Positions 33,067 through 33,259 of a DNA stretch of 33,259 nucleotides are shown here, in pieces (the stretch's first letter is position 1; each line of letters opens with the position of its first letter). Source of the DNA: DAOTWA01 sp034435955 (GTDB lineage Bacteria > Chloroflexota > Anaerolineae > Anaerolineales > Anaerolineaceae); contig DAOTWA010000029.1 of NCBI GenBank assembly GCA_034435955.1, positions 1-33,259 of the forward strand, given 5' to 3'. The notes beneath the pieces are model-generated. The model saw only the letters and a list, made by a program, of their open reading frames with translations, had not been told where the DNA came from and did not search any database. Made by a program: the position numbers and the translations under genes.

Positions 33067-33130
33067 GCCAATCAATGATGATTGACCTGTCAGGTCAAAT
33101 GATCATGTTACCGAACCCGGATTGATTGGC
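33067..33130. repeat. Nested inverted repeats upstream of tRNA-His
   Basis: GCCAATCAAT (33067-33076) and ATTGATTGGC (33121-33130) are perfect 10-bp arms. Between them lies the near-perfect palindrome TTGACCTGTCAGGTCAA (33082-33098), two 8-bp arms around one base. The right outer arm overlaps the predicted -35 of tRNA-His. It may be an operator, a cruciform or the remnant of a small mobile repeat. Confidence 0.65.
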
Positions 33131-33154
33131 GAGAGGGGACAATGATGGTAAAAT
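33126..33154 (+). promoter_or_regulatory. Promoter of tRNA-His
   Basis: TTGGCG (33126-33131), 17 bases and TAAAAT (33149-33154) lie 12 bases before the tRNA 5' end. This is close to the sigma70 pattern and near the expected processing distance. Confidence 0.5.
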
Positions 33155-33166
33155 TTGATCCGCCAC

Positions 33167-33239
33167 GGTGGCTGTAGCTCAATGGCAGAGCGCTTGACTG
33201 TGGATCAAGATGTTGAGGGTTCGACCCCCTTCAGCCACC
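33167..33239 (+). tRNA. tRNA-His (anticodon GTG)
   Basis: This is a full cloverleaf with acceptor GTGGCTG/CAGCCAC, D stem GCTC/GAGC, anticodon stem CTTGA/TCAAG around loop CTGTGGA, and a T arm. The anticodon GTG is at 33200-33202. G at 33167 is the extra G-1 that pairs with discriminator C, the identity mark of tRNA-His recognised by HisRS. CCA is not encoded. Confidence 0.95.
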
Positions 33240-33259
33240 CCTAATCAAGATTTGTCCCC

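Overview
The window looks like a chromosomal segment of an anaerobic or facultative bacterium, most likely a Chloroflexota of the Anaerolineae type. That placement is inference from gene content and general sequence character: a sufC-B-D-S-U order with SufR, a complete Hox-type hydrogenase locus, and a gapped Gram-positive-style LexA box. There is no rRNA to settle it. I see no insertion sequence, phage gene or CRISPR array.

Layout. (1) 1-2850: a leftward tRNA-Met, a GNAT acetyltransferase, a HAD-family phosphatase and a four-helix membrane protein whose promoter matches consensus at every hexamer position and carries a LexA-like operator. (2) 2850-6400: a decayed-looking stretch, then rightward feoA-feoB for ferrous iron uptake behind a Fur-like box, a methyltransferase and an SCP2-domain protein. 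(3) 6460-13850: a Fe-S assembly locus. A SufR-like regulator and a DUF59/SufT-like gene run left; sufC, sufB, sufD, a small unrecognised gene, sufS, sufU and a Rieske ferredoxin run right. (4) 13965-29350: a long leftward run read as HndB-like protein, hoxE, hoxF, a long HoxU/NuoG-like subunit, hoxY, hoxH, maturation protease, cyclic-nucleotide-domain protein, hypA, hypB, hypF, hypC, hypD, hypE, then a methyltransferase and a PIG-L deacetylase. (5) 29638-33240: an FNT-family formate/nitrite channel and an LCMT-family methyltransferase (leftward), then hisS and tRNA-His (rightward).

The genes fit together as an iron to Fe-S to hydrogen pathway. Feo imports Fe(II), SUF builds clusters, and the hydrogenase predicted to exchange electrons between H2 and NAD(P) needs about ten of them. 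The six Hyp proteins and the protease build its NiFe(CN)2CO site.

The most distinctive point is the diaphorase. Its subunit set resembles the electron-bifurcating NiFe HydABCSL type, with a full-length NuoG-like subunit. However, the NuoF-like subunit has lost the cysteines of its N-terminal thioredoxin-like domain and ends before the C-terminal ferredoxin domain, while a separate HndB-like 2Fe-2S protein leads the operon. Other points to check are the LexA-box promoter, the symmetric suf operator, a hairpin between sufB and sufD, a Rex-like site before the hydrogenase operon, and nested inverted repeats before tRNA-His.
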